Of a DNA stretch of 64,000 nt, positions 17,259-25,991 are shown piece after piece; position 1 is the stretch's first letter, and every line of letters starts with the position of its first letter. A program made the translations under genes and the position numbers. This DNA is from UBA6623 sp965238125. Its GTDB lineage: Bacteria > Acidobacteriota > Terriglobia > Bryobacterales > UBA6623. The notes under the pieces were generated by a model. It searched no databases and was not told where the DNA came from. It saw only the letters and a program-made list of their open reading frames with translations. Location: assembly GCA_965238125.1 (NCBI GenBank), contig OZ250179.1, positions 6,262,001-6,326,000 on the forward strand. Reading direction: 5' to 3'.

Positions 17259-18211
17259 CGAATCGCTCGCTCAAGAGCTTCTTCCACTCGCCCGGGAGAA
17301 AATCCGATTTCCCGCTCGGCTTTCGCCGATCGAATGAACATCTTCTTGCGCGCCATCCGCACCGCATCAAGCGGCGCGCGCGGCGGGCGGCCCGTCAGCC
17401 GGGCGGCGGCCGTCGAGACAGCCCCATAAGCATACGCCGCGGCGTAGGGAATGCGGATTTTCGGCGCCGGTCGGCCGCTGATCTTCGACAACGCCTTGAA
17501 AATCTCGCGCAGCGTCATGTTGCGCCCGCCCAAAATATAACGTTCCCCGCTCACGCCATGTTCCATGGCCGCCAGGTGGCCGCGGGCGACATCGCGAACA
17601 TCGACGATGTTCAAGCCCGTATCGAGATACGCCGGCATCGCACCCCGCAAGAAATCAACGATGATTTGCCCTGTCGGCGTCGGCTTACGGTCGCCCTCGC
17701 CGACCGGCGCGGTGGGATTGACGATGACGACGGGAAACCCCTCGGTCGCAAACTCCAAGGCAGCCTGCTCAGCCAAGTATTTCGAACGCTTGTAGGGTCC
17801 TTCCATTTCCGACAGCGAGACGGCCCTGTCCTCATCGCCCGGGTCGCCGTTCCCCGGCACTCCGATACAGCCGACCGTCGACGTATAGACCACCCGTTCG
17901 ACGCCGGCGTCGCGGGCGGCCTGAAGGATATTCCGCGCACCCTCGACATTCGACGCGTAGATTTCAGCTGGGTTCGGCGCCCACAACCGGTAATCGGCGG
18001 CGACGTGGAATAGCTCGCGGCAACCGGCGAGCGCGGTTTCGAGCGAGGCAGGATCGCGCAGGTCTCCCGTGACCGTCTCGACCGGCAGGCCCGCAATGCC
18101 CCCGCGGTCACTCGACGGCCGCACCAGCACCCGAACCGATCGCCCCTCCTCGACGAGCAGGCGGGCGACGTGTCCGCCGAGAAATCCCGAAGCGCCAGTC
18201 AGAAACGTCAC
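17231..18211 (-). CDS. hpnA: Hopanoid-associated sugar epimerase HpnA
   Basis: Extended short-chain dehydrogenase/epimerase. NAD-binding motif is TGASGFLGGHVA near the N-terminus; the catalytic tyrosine-lysine pair is in YKRSKY, with STVGCIG before it. HpnA enzymes always accompany hopanoid genes, but their exact substrate is not established. The start was placed at the GTG 18211 because it lies six residues before the Rossmann glycines; another GTG at 18241 would add ten basic residues. It overlaps hpnG by 28 bp and follows hpnH by 86 bp. Confidence 0.9.
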   Translation of the reverse strand: MTFLTGASGFLGGHVARLLVEEGRSVRVLVRPSSDRGGIAGLPVETVTGDLRDPASLETALAGCRELFHVAADYRLWAPNPAEIYASNVEGARNILQAARDAGVERVVYTSTVGCIGVPGNGDPGDEDRAVSLSEMEGPYKRSKYLAEQAALEFATEGFPVVIVNPTAPVGEGDRKPTPTGQIIVDFLRGAMPAYLDTGLNIVDVRDVARGHLAAMEHGVSGERYILGGRNMTLREIFKALSKISGRPAPKIRIPYAAAYAYGAVSTAAARLTGRPPRAPLDAVRMARKKMFIRSAKAEREIGFSPGRVEEALERAIRWFRNNRYC

Positions 18212-18297
18212 AATGCGCCGGGGGTGGAACTGCCGGCGCACTGCATCCCGGAAGGTTCCCGCAAGGGTCGATGTCCCTCTCTTACGACAGCGCCCAA

Positions 18298-19416
18298 CTA
18301 CGACAGCGCCCAGCTCAGCATCTTCAAACTGTCGCCGAGCCGCGCATTCACGCCCAACGCCGCCGAGGGCTCATAGCCGCAATGCACCAAACAATGCTCA
18401 CAGCGCGCATCGTTGCCGCGGCCGTAGTTTTGCCAAGGCGTCTGGTTCATCAACTCGTCGAAGGTTTCCCAATGGGCGTCGGTGATCAGGTAACAGGGGC
18501 CCTTCCAACCGCGGACGTTATACGTCGGGTTACCCCAGGCCGTGCAAGGTAGCTCACGCTCGCCCTTGAGAAATTCCAAATACGCCGGCGTCGAGGTCAG
18601 CCGAAAACGCCGAAAGATACGGTCGATGTCGCGGAATTTCTCGTGCACTTCCTCGCGCGTCAAGAAGATCTCGCGCGTCCCCACCGCCGCATAACCGTAA
18701 GCGGGCGACAGCATATGCCCGTCGAGGCCGAGCGGCTCGAGAAACTCGAAAAGCGCCTCGATCTCCTTCATGTCCGTCTCGCGGTAGACGGTCGTATTGG
18801 TGCAAACCATGAACCCGGCCTTCTTCGCCGCGCGAATGCCCTCGACCGCTTCGTCGAACACGCCCTCGCGCTCGACGGCCAGATCATGCGTCTCCCGCAA
18901 GCCGTCCAAATGAACATTGAAAAAGAACCGCTTGCTCGGTCGAAACTCATGCAGCCGCTTGACCAGAAACATCCCGTTCGTACACAGGTAGACGTGACGT
19001 TTGCGCTCCAGGATGCCCGCCGCCAACGGCCCGATTTGCCGATACATCATCGGCTCGCCGCCGCAAATCGAAACCACCGGCGCCCCGCACTCATCCACGG
19101 CGGCGAGGCATTTTTCAAGCGGAATGCGTTCGGTGATCGTGTCGTCGTATTCGCGAATGCGACCGCAGCCGGTGCAGGTCAAGTTGCAGGCGTGCAGGGG
19201 TTCGAGCATCAGCACCAGCGGGAAGCGTCTTCGCAAGTAGGGATGAGGAACCGCGTCACCCGAAAGCCGCGTCGGGGCCGAGCCGTTCGCCAAGATCGGA
19301 AACGGACCCGTCTCCGGAACCGGTGTAGGATCGCCTTGCCAGCGAGCCGGCGGCCGCAGCTTGTTCCAGGCGATGTAGGCGCCCAGCCGCGCGGCGGTTT
19401 CAAGGGGAATACGCAT
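18298..19416 (-). CDS. hpnH: Adenosylhopane synthase HpnH (radical SAM)
   Basis: Radical SAM enzyme that joins the 5'-deoxyadenosyl group to diploptene to give adenosylhopane. The cluster motif is CNLTCTGC (Cys77, Cys81, Cys84) and the SAM-binding GGEP motif is intact (ICGGEPMMYRQ). The C-terminal half has NVRGWKGPCYL, CEHCLVHCGYEPSA, both family-typical. At 372 residues it is longer than most HpnH proteins: residues about 21-62 are a Pro/Gly-rich insert between the N-terminal helix and the core that I do not recall from the family. At the 3' end a 15-base block containing the stop codon is tandemly duplicated (18284-18313). Confidence 0.94.
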   Translation of the reverse strand: MRIPLETAARLGAYIAWNKLRPPARWQGDPTPVPETGPFPILANGSAPTRLSGDAVPHPYLRRRFPLVLMLEPLHACNLTCTGCGRIREYDDTITERIPLEKCLAAVDECGAPVVSICGGEPMMYRQIGPLAAGILERKRHVYLCTNGMFLVKRLHEFRPSKRFFFNVHLDGLRETHDLAVEREGVFDEAVEGIRAAKKAGFMVCTNTTVYRETDMKEIEALFEFLEPLGLDGHMLSPAYGYAAVGTREIFLTREEVHEKFRDIDRIFRRFRLTSTPAYLEFLKGERELPCTAWGNPTYNVRGWKGPCYLITDAHWETFDELMNQTPWQNYGRGNDARCEHCLVHCGYEPSAALGVNARLGDSLKMLSWALS

Positions 19417-19479
19417 GGTGAGAAAAGTAGCAGTTCCGTGCCCGGGCCCACTCGCCGGCCGGCCGCCGCGCCGACCCGG

Positions 19480-21441
19480 TTATGATCGCTTTTCCGCTTC
19501 CGCCGTCTTGGCGTACTCGGCCAGCGCCAACAGCGGAAAATACTGCCGGTAAAGATCGTATTTCAAATAAAACACGCCCGGGAAACCGGTACCCGTGTAG
19601 GCCTGCTCGCTCCACGAACCGTCGGGAAGCTGCGTTTCGAGCAAGTACCGCACTCCCGCTTCCACGCTGCCCGAACGGCGGTCACCCGAAGCCAAGAGCC
19701 CCAGTACCGCCCAAGCCGTCTGGGAAGCCGTGCTCTCTCCCTCGGTCTTGCGTCGCGGGTCGTCGTACCCGGCGCAACTTTCTCCCCAACCCCCGTCGGC
19801 GTTCTGAATCGATCGCAGCCATTCCCCGGCGCGGATGATATAGGCCTCGCGCGGATCCTCGCCCGCCGCCGCCAAACCCCGCAGAGCGAAACAAGTGCCG
19901 TAGATATAGTTCACGCCCCAACGCCCGAACCAGCTGCCGTCGTCTTCCTGCGTACTCTTAAGAAACTCGACTCCCCGCCACACGGCCGGGTGCGCCGGCC
20001 CGGGACCCACGGCACACAACGCGTCCAAGACGCGCCCGGTCAAATCCGGACAAGTCGGGTCGAGCATGGCATTGTGGTCGGCGAAGGGAACATGGGTGAA
20101 CAGCCGATTGTTGTTGTCCACGTCAAAAGCGCCCCAACCACCGTCCTTCGACTGCATGCTGAGCAGCCACTCGACGCCGCGCTGCTCGGCCGCGCGCTGC
20201 GCCTTCGGGTCGGTCGCGTTGGCGTGGCGCAGAGCCAATAGCACCTGCGCGGTGTCATCGGTATCGGGGTAGAACTCGTTGGCGAACTCGAAGTACCAGC
20301 CTCCCGGCTCGGCGGTTCGGTTTCTCACGGCCCAGTCGCCGCGGCGGCGCACGTCCTTGGTCAGCAGCCAATCGGCCGCGCGGCGTAAGGCCTTGGCAAC
20401 ATCCTCGGAGGGATTCGGAAAGGCCGTCCCGACGGCGAAGGCCGCTAGGCCCGTGTCCCAGACCGGCGACAGGCACGGCTGCACGCGCATCGTCCCGTCG
20501 CGCTCGGTGCCTTCCTCGATAATCAGCTCGTCGAACTTTTGGATTTGCCTTTGCAACAGAGGGTCGTCGAGCCCGTAGCCCAGCTCGGTCAGCGCCATGA
20601 TGCAATTCATCATGGCCGGGAAGATCGCGCCCAGCCCGTCGGAATCCTCGAGCCTTTCGATCATCCAGCGCGATGTGGCTCGAACCGCCTTGTGGCGCGC
20701 CCGGCGGACCCCCACCCGTTCCCAAACCTTGAGCGCGCGATCGGCCAGCCGGAATAGATTGCCGGGGTCGAACAGGTCGCCCGGCGCCGGCTCGGCATCG
20801 ATCGAAAGCTCCTCGAGACCGATGCCTTTGGGAACAGGCCGCGACGCGCCCAACGCCCCCAAAATCGCCAGCGGCGCGATGATCGCCCGCGTCCAAGACG
20901 ACATGTCGTAGACGCTGCACTTGGCCTTGTCGGGAAGCAGGAATAGCTCGGGCGGGATCGTCGGCGTCTTGGCACGGTCGTAGAGCCCGAAGAAACTCAG
21001 ATAAATCTTGGTATAGCTGTTGGTCGCCTCGACGCCGCCCAATTGCAGGATTTGCCGCTTGGCGCCGACCAAGCGCGCATCGTCGGCCTCGTAACCGGCC
21101 AACCGCAAAGCAAGATAGGCCTTGACCGAAGCGCTGACATTCGCCGGTCCGCCCGGGTAGATGTTCCAACCGCCGTCGGGAAGCTGTCGGCTGAGAATGT
21201 AGCGCGCCGCCCGCGCGATTCGGTCGGCGGTTGGGGGCCGCCATGTCCCCGCTTGGGGCGGGTAGAGCCAAAGCTGCAGCAGGATGTAGTCGGAATCGAG
21301 CGACGTATCGGCTTCCAGTTCGCCGACCCACCAGCCGTCGGGCGACTGCCGGCCGAGCAAACAGTCGGCGGCGGCGCGCACGGCCGAGTCGACGTTGGAA
21401 TGTCGATCGGGAGCGAGAGTTTGTACCGCTGCTGTACTCAA
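19480..21441 (-). CDS. shc: Squalene-hopene cyclase
   Basis: A 653-residue triterpene cyclase converting squalene to hopene/hopanol at the membrane. The catalytic DXDD motif is DTDD (393-396, in FYPDTDDTAQV). Several QW repeats are visible (QSPDGWW, QLPDGGWN, QSKDGGWGAF, QEDDGSWFGRW, QNADGGWGES, QLPDGSWSE), and the conserved block FTHVPFADHNAMLDPTCPDLTGR is intact. Translation starts at a TTG (21439-21441), chosen because AAGGAG lies 9 bases upstream and no ATG is near. It follows ispH by 107 bp and precedes hpnH by 63 bp. Length and motifs indicate a working enzyme. Confidence 0.97.
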   Translation of the reverse strand: MSTAAVQTLAPDRHSNVDSAVRAAADCLLGRQSPDGWWVGELEADTSLDSDYILLQLWLYPPQAGTWRPPTADRIARAARYILSRQLPDGGWNIYPGGPANVSASVKAYLALRLAGYEADDARLVGAKRQILQLGGVEATNSYTKIYLSFFGLYDRAKTPTIPPELFLLPDKAKCSVYDMSSWTRAIIAPLAILGALGASRPVPKGIGLEELSIDAEPAPGDLFDPGNLFRLADRALKVWERVGVRRARHKAVRATSRWMIERLEDSDGLGAIFPAMMNCIMALTELGYGLDDPLLQRQIQKFDELIIEEGTERDGTMRVQPCLSPVWDTGLAAFAVGTAFPNPSEDVAKALRRAADWLLTKDVRRRGDWAVRNRTAEPGGWYFEFANEFYPDTDDTAQVLLALRHANATDPKAQRAAEQRGVEWLLSMQSKDGGWGAFDVDNNNRLFTHVPFADHNAMLDPTCPDLTGRVLDALCAVGPGPAHPAVWRGVEFLKSTQEDDGSWFGRWGVNYIYGTCFALRGLAAAGEDPREAYIIRAGEWLRSIQNADGGWGESCAGYDDPRRKTEGESTASQTAWAVLGLLASGDRRSGSVEAGVRYLLETQLPDGSWSEQAYTGTGFPGVFYLKYDLYRQYFPLLALAEYAKTAEAEKRS

Positions 21442-21548
21442 GTGACCCGACTCCTTGTCTGCTTGGTGAAAAATCCTACCCCGGCGTTGCCGACGACCGC
21501 GGGCTTCTCGTGAGCGTAACTCTTAGGTTCTCGTCACCCGTGCTGACT

Positions 21549-22547
21549 TCATAGGTTGGCGATTTGGGAAAGCTCGCCTTGATGCGCCCCAAGCTCGGGA
21601 GGCAGCGGGAAACTGACGTCCTCTTGAATCACTTCGACTTCCTCGACCCGTGCAAACCCGAATCGCGCAAGCTCGTCCACGATTCCCCGCACCAGCACTT
21701 CCGGTGCCGACGCCCCCGCTGTCACCGCGACGTGCCTTACTCCGCGGAACCAAACCTCGTCGAGTTGGGACTTGCCGTCGATCAGATGCCCGGGCACCCC
21801 CAGGTTTTCGCCGACCTCGACAAGTCTTCGGGAATTCGAGCTGTTTTGCGAGCCCACGACCAACAGCAAGTCGGCGCGCGGCGCGACGCGTTTCACCGCT
21901 TGCTGACGATTCTCGGTGGCGTAACAGATATCCTTCGCCGGAGGCCCCTGAATGTCGGGGAAGCGCTGCTGCAACGCTTCGATGATGACGCCGGCCTCAT
22001 CGAGGCTCAGCGTCGTCTGCGTCAGATAGTACGTGTTCGCGGGGTCGGGGACTTCGACTTGCCGCGCTTCCGCGGGCGACGAGACGACGATGGTGCGCTC
22101 GGGGGCCTCTCCCATCGTCCCGATCACTTCGTCGTGGTCGCGGTGACCGATCAGCAAAATCGTCCCGCGCGCCTCGGCGAAGCGCACGGCTTCCAAATGA
22201 ACCTTCGTCACCAGAGGACAAGTCGCGTCGATCACCCGCAGGCGGCGTCGCTCGGCATCTTGTCGAACCTCGGGGGCCACGCCGTGGGCGCTGAAAACCA
22301 CGCGGCCGCCCGCGGGGACTTCATCGAGCTCATCGACGAAAATCGCCCCCCGCGACGCCAGGTCGCTGACCACGTGCCGATTGTGAACGATCTCTTTGCG
22401 GACATAGATCGGCGGTCCGTAGACCTGCAGCGCCAGCTCGACAATGTCGATCGCGCGCACCACGCCAGCGCAAAATCCGCGCGGCTTGAGCAGGTAGACG
22501 ACCTTGTCGCCGCCGTTCACCCGGGTGGGGGAAATGTTGTCAGCCAT
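21549..22547 (-). CDS. ispH: 4-hydroxy-3-methylbut-2-enyl diphosphate reductase
   Basis: Last enzyme of the MEP pathway, making IPP and DMAPP. The three iron-sulfur Cys ligands are present in GFCAGVVRA (Cys26), DATCPLVTKVH and DICYATENRQ. The TAGASAPE motif and the catalytic Glu in TQTTLS/ATENRQ contexts are intact. The ATG at 22547 was preferred over an upstream start at 22604, which would add a Cys- and Arg-rich tail. Placing ispH directly before the cyclase in the hopanoid run links precursor supply to hopanoid synthesis. It is preceded by a 351-bp gap with a possible gene remnant. Confidence 0.96.
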   Translation of the reverse strand: MADNISPTRVNGGDKVVYLLKPRGFCAGVVRAIDIVELALQVYGPPIYVRKEIVHNRHVVSDLASRGAIFVDELDEVPAGGRVVFSAHGVAPEVRQDAERRRLRVIDATCPLVTKVHLEAVRFAEARGTILLIGHRDHDEVIGTMGEAPERTIVVSSPAEARQVEVPDPANTYYLTQTTLSLDEAGVIIEALQQRFPDIQGPPAKDICYATENRQQAVKRVAPRADLLLVVGSQNSSNSRRLVEVGENLGVPGHLIDGKSQLDEVWFRGVRHVAVTAGASAPEVLVRGIVDELARFGFARVEEVEVIQEDVSFPLPPELGAHQGELSQIANL

Positions 22548-22722
22548 CGAATTTCCCGATCGAGAGCAATAGCAAGATGTAGCCCGCCGCCCCCCGCATC
22601 GCAAGGGCGTCTCTATAGCTTACAATAGCGTCTCTGGGGCACGACGGCAGTGGAATAGGGCCTAGACCCATGCGGGCAATCGAGTCTTAGCCCGGAGATG
22701 GATTGCTCTAGCTCAGCGGTGG

Positions 22723-22863
22723 CTATCGGCGGGCGAACAAGTACTTCGCCACGAAAGCGAAGATTGCCACGACGCCGGCCGTCGTGCTCGTAACCGTGGC
22801 AACGAGAACCGAATCCGGCAGAGTGAAGTACCCACGCGGTAGGAGGAATCCTTCGAAAGAGCA
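22723..22863 (-). pseudogene. Possible remnant of a small membrane protein
   Basis: In the 351-bp gap between hpnI and ispH one minus-strand frame is open for about 46 codons and ends in a convincing membrane tail: FTLPDSVLVATV, then GVVAIFAFVAKYLFARR and TAG at 22725-22723. There is no start codon with a ribosome-binding site, and the frame is closed upstream by TGA, so it looks like the tail of a lost gene. The rest of the gap (22548-22722 and 22864-22898) shows nothing recognisable. Confidence 0.3.
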
Positions 22864-22898
22864 GGATCAGCATGATCGACGAATCCGCGGCTGCTGAT

Positions 22899-24053
22899 TC
22901 AGTCGCCCTCCCGCATCCGCCCCGCCGGGTCGAGGCGGTATCGCCGCCCCGCCCATTCGACGCGGTTGCCGAAAAAGCTCGCGCACCAAACCCCGAAAGC
23001 GAAAAGGTCGGCCGCGAAAATCCAGTAACCCCGCCGACCGACCGCTTCGGAGCCTACCGCCCCCCGACCGACCGACCAAGCCGCGACTCCCCGCAGTGCC
23101 AGACAAACCAGCGCTGCGGCCGCCGCCGGCGCTTGATCGCCGGCTAAGCCCAGCGCCGCCAAACTCCAGACCGTCCCATGCGTGAAGAGCAGCCCGGCAT
23201 GTCCCCAAGGCCGCGAAACACGCACCGTCCGCGACCACCGCAGCCAATGTCTCCCGACATCGCGCCACCCCTCGTTGGGCAGAACGGTTTCCACCACGCG
23301 CCGGGCCGGAACAACGCGCCGACCCTTAGCGGCCAAGCGGCTTCCCAATTGGTAGTCGTCGGCCAGGAACGGCCGCAGCGTCTCGAAGCCGCCGATCGCA
23401 TCGAGATCGGCGCGGCGAACGGCCATCGTCGCGCCCAGCGCGAAGCGCATCCCTTGGAAACCGCGCGCCGCGAGTACTTGCCCTTGAAACTCAGCCGACA
23501 CCCACAGAGCTTCGAGCAACGACGCAAAGCCCTGGGCGGGGCGGGCACGGTACAGGCAGCTCACCAGACCGACCGCGGGGTCATCCAACTCGGCGACAAT
23601 TTCCCGGAAGTAGCCGGGCTCGACGGCGATATCGGCGTCGTTGATCAGAAAAACGTTGTGGCGGGCGCGGCGCGCCAGCTCCTCGAGTCGCCACACCTTG
23701 GCGTTGCCGGCGGGCGCGGGTCCGCACACAGCGATCTCAATGCGAAGGTCGGAAAATTCGGCGGCCAAGCGAGAAACCACCGCAACGGCCGGGTCGTCGG
23801 GCGTCTCGACACCGAACAGCAGCTCGAACTCGGGATAATTCTGCGCGGCGTGAGCTCGGAGGTTTTCTTCCAACGACGGCCCGGCGCCTTGAAGAGGCTT
23901 GAGCACCGACAGCGCCGGAGTCGCTCCGCCGACACGCGGCCCGCCGCGCCGAAAGCGCCACGCAAACCATGTCATAGCCAAGTAATGGGCCGACGCGCAG
24001 ACCGTCAGAGCGACGACAACGAACGACAGCGGACCGCTCACCAACTCCGTCAC
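22899..24053 (-). CDS. hpnI: Hopanoid glycosyltransferase HpnI
   Basis: A 384-residue GT21-like (ceramide glucosyltransferase type) membrane glycosyltransferase; HpnI adds a GlcNAc to bacteriohopanetetrol. An N-terminal hydrophobic segment (SFVVVALTVCASAHYLAMTWF) leads into the GT-A domain: SVLKPLQGAGPSLEENL, the D-x-D-like INDADIAV, the ADDYQLG block and the RWSRT motif, followed by C-terminal hydrophobic segments. All diagnostic positions of the family are kept. It lies 7 bp after the first DMT-type gene. The usual downstream partner HpnK (deacetylase) is not in the window. Confidence 0.9.
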   Translation of the reverse strand: MTELVSGPLSFVVVALTVCASAHYLAMTWFAWRFRRGGPRVGGATPALSVLKPLQGAGPSLEENLRAHAAQNYPEFELLFGVETPDDPAVAVVSRLAAEFSDLRIEIAVCGPAPAGNAKVWRLEELARRARHNVFLINDADIAVEPGYFREIVAELDDPAVGLVSCLYRARPAQGFASLLEALWVSAEFQGQVLAARGFQGMRFALGATMAVRRADLDAIGGFETLRPFLADDYQLGSRLAAKGRRVVPARRVVETVLPNEGWRDVGRHWLRWSRTVRVSRPWGHAGLLFTHGTVWSLAALGLAGDQAPAAAAALVCLALRGVAAWSVGRGAVGSEAVGRRGYWIFAADLFAFGVWCASFFGNRVEWAGRRYRLDPAGRMREGD

Positions 24054-24060
24054 CCCGCGC

Positions 24061-24423
24061 CTACGTGGAAACCAACATCACGCCGCAGGTTACCAGCAAC
24101 GCGCCCGCCCAGCGACGCGGGGAGATCGTTTCCCCCAAGACCGTTTTCGCCAGCAAGGTCTCGACCACGTAACCCGCCGCCGTCGCCGGTACGGCGAAGC
24201 TGACGTCGGCGATCGAAAGCAGCGCCATGAACGCAAAGAATGACAGGGTATAGCCGACCAGCGAAAGCCAGATCACCGCGGAGCCCCCGACGCGGCCCGC
24301 CTCCCGCGCTAACGACCGTGGACGAAAATCGTCGATCGGTCCCAAGCGCCGCATCCCGGTTGCTTTCAGAAGGTCGCCGGCGACCGTCCCCCCGACAACC
24401 AGCAGCAGCAAGAAGAACTTCAA
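24061..24423 (-). CDS. Small DMT/EamA-type membrane protein (half transporter)
   Basis: A 120-residue protein with four hydrophobic segments, like the short EmrE/ArnE-type members of the drug/metabolite transporter superfamily. The last helices carry FAVPATAAGYVVETLLAKTVLGETISPRRWAGALLVTCGVMLV, with the Pro-rich and G-E-x(3)-RRW-G signature of the group. Its start overlaps the stop of the next gene upstream (ATGA, 24420-24423), and hpnI starts 7 bp downstream. As in ArnE/ArnF, two such proteins encoded together may form a heterodimer. A role in moving a hopanoid or its sugar carrier is inference from the neighbourhood. Confidence 0.8.
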   Translation of the reverse strand: MKFFLLLLVVGGTVAGDLLKATGMRRLGPIDDFRPRSLAREAGRVGGSAVIWLSLVGYTLSFFAFMALLSIADVSFAVPATAAGYVVETLLAKTVLGETISPRRWAGALLVTCGVMLVST

Positions 24424-24827
24424 GCCGCACCGCCTCGGGGTCGATCAGCGGTCGACACCGGCGTCGATCCGACCACGCCCACCCCGAAAGTAATCAGCAC
24501 CGTCCCCGCCCAACGTCCGGCGGAAACGGTTTCTCCGAGTACCCACCACCCGAGCACCGCGACCAGCACGTACCCGATCGAGGTGACCAGCAAGACATAG
24601 CTGAGGTCGGCCCGACTCAGCACCAAGGCGTGAGCGATGAAGAAAATCAGCAGTAGGACGACGCCCGCCATCACCCACGGATTGATGAACGCCCGCAGCC
24701 CCCCCTGAGCCATTGCCAACGGAGAGTAGGAGGCGATGTCGCCCACCTGCCGCATGCCGTAACCGAGCACGATGTTGCCCGCAGCGTTCGTGACGATCAC
24801 GATCAGCAGAAGGTAGGCGGTTTTCAT
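24420..24827 (-). CDS. Small DMT/EamA-type membrane protein (second half)
   Basis: A 135-residue, four-helix protein paralogous to the next gene (SYVLLVTSIGYVLVAVLGWWVLGETVSAGRWAGTVLITFGVGVVG), sharing the G-E-x(3)-RW-G motif. It ends in a hydrophilic tail of about 17 residues (STADRPRGGAA). It is the first gene of the minus-strand hopanoid run; the upstream gap to the glycosyltransferase gene is 99 bp. Coupled 4-bp overlap with its partner suggests a two-subunit transporter. Substrate not determinable. Confidence 0.8.
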   Translation of the reverse strand: MKTAYLLLIVIVTNAAGNIVLGYGMRQVGDIASYSPLAMAQGGLRAFINPWVMAGVVLLLIFFIAHALVLSRADLSYVLLVTSIGYVLVAVLGWWVLGETVSAGRWAGTVLITFGVGVVGSTPVSTADRPRGGAA

Positions 24828-24926
24828 GGCGACTCGCTCGAACCGCGGCTCCCGAGGGTACGGCTTCAGAGGGTCGCTATCGTACCGAGTCGCAACAAGC
24901 GGCCGGCCAACCTCACGCGCCGCGCC

Positions 24927-25745
24927 CTAAACCTCGTCCAAACAGGCAAGCCACCAGGGGTGCATGCCGTTGTATTGCAACTTTTCGGGGATATGCTCGA
25001 AACGGTCGCAGGCCGCCGCGACTTCCTCTTTCGTGACGATCCCCTCTCGAATGGTCTCGAGCAAGGCGTCTTTCCAAACTCCCGTCAGAGGATGTTCCGG
25101 GTAGCGCCACGGCTGCGTGCGTTGCCGCGTGTAGTGCAGCAGACGCGTCTTGCCCGGTTCGTATTCATTGAGGTGGTTCCAGTAGTGCGTGATCTCTTGA
25201 GGACGAAACTTGAGCAGATACCCCACCTGGGCCGCGCTATACCGCTTGCGCTCGTCCTCTTCCGGGCCCGCCTTGATGAAGGAGCGGATTTCTTCGACCG
25301 TGGGCCAGATCCCGCGAGCCTTTTCGCAATCGATCAACATCACGGAAGCCTCTGGGTACCCCTTGCGATACGTACACCACATACAGCTTTCGTGATTCGG
25401 ATACTGGCCGTCGATTTCCCAGAGTTCGCGAATATCTCCGAAAACCATTTGGTCGGCGTCGAGATAGATGGCCCAGCCCTTGTAGTCGCGGTACTCGGGG
25501 ATGCGCCAGCGTTGAAACGAAAAGCCCGTCGCGGCGCCGAAGTCGCGAAGTTCCAGGCCGTCGGTTAGGTGATGAAATTCGATTTGCGTGGAATCCGCAG
25601 CGTGCTTGCGAATCGAATGCTCCAGAATTTTCCGAGGAATTTCGGCACACTCTTCGGTACCGATGCAGACATGAATGGGCAATTCGACGACTCGCTTTGC
25701 CGCGCTCGCCGACTTTCGCCACTTTTCGATCAACGAGGAGAGCAC
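24927..25745 (-). CDS. Glycosyltransferase (GT8-like, DxD-containing)
   Basis: The core begins with LPIHVCIGTEE and contains the metal-binding D-x-D in WAIYLDADQMVFGDIRELW, FSFQRWRIPEY before it, and HYWNHLNEY near the C-terminus; this is a GT-A fold of the GT8 or related type. I placed the start at the GTG 25745 because upstream residues in the open frame are low-complexity and Arg-rich. A TACAAT box on the minus strand (25757-25752) just before it would put transcription start almost at that codon. A TTG at about 25679 is another possible start. It is divergent from the protein at 25992. Acceptor unknown. Confidence 0.72.
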   Translation of the reverse strand: MLSSLIEKWRKSASAAKRVVELPIHVCIGTEECAEIPRKILEHSIRKHAADSTQIEFHHLTDGLELRDFGAATGFSFQRWRIPEYRDYKGWAIYLDADQMVFGDIRELWEIDGQYPNHESCMWCTYRKGYPEASVMLIDCEKARGIWPTVEEIRSFIKAGPEEDERKRYSAAQVGYLLKFRPQEITHYWNHLNEYEPGKTRLLHYTRQRTQPWRYPEHPLTGVWKDALLETIREGIVTKEEVAAACDRFEHIPEKLQYNGMHPWWLACLDEV

Positions 25746-25991
25746 GTTAGAATTGTACCGCGGAAAACCCAATAATTCAGCACGAACCAACACCGTCACG
25801 CCGTCGAACGCCGCACGGCCGGAAGGACGTGATTCGGCGGGCGCGGCCGGGTCGAACCGAGCCCGCCCGGATCCGCCGTCAAAGCAAGCTATTACCATTG
25901 TCCTACGACCTTTTCGGCTGTTGACGACGCGCCGGGGTGCAACCTTCGGACCCGCCCGAAACCGCATGTTATTCTGTTGTTCGTTGTTGTT

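Noticed and set aside
22691..22740. tRNA-like string GCTCTAGCTCAGCGGTGG
   Set aside because: The D-stem does not close and no anticodon or T-arm follows.
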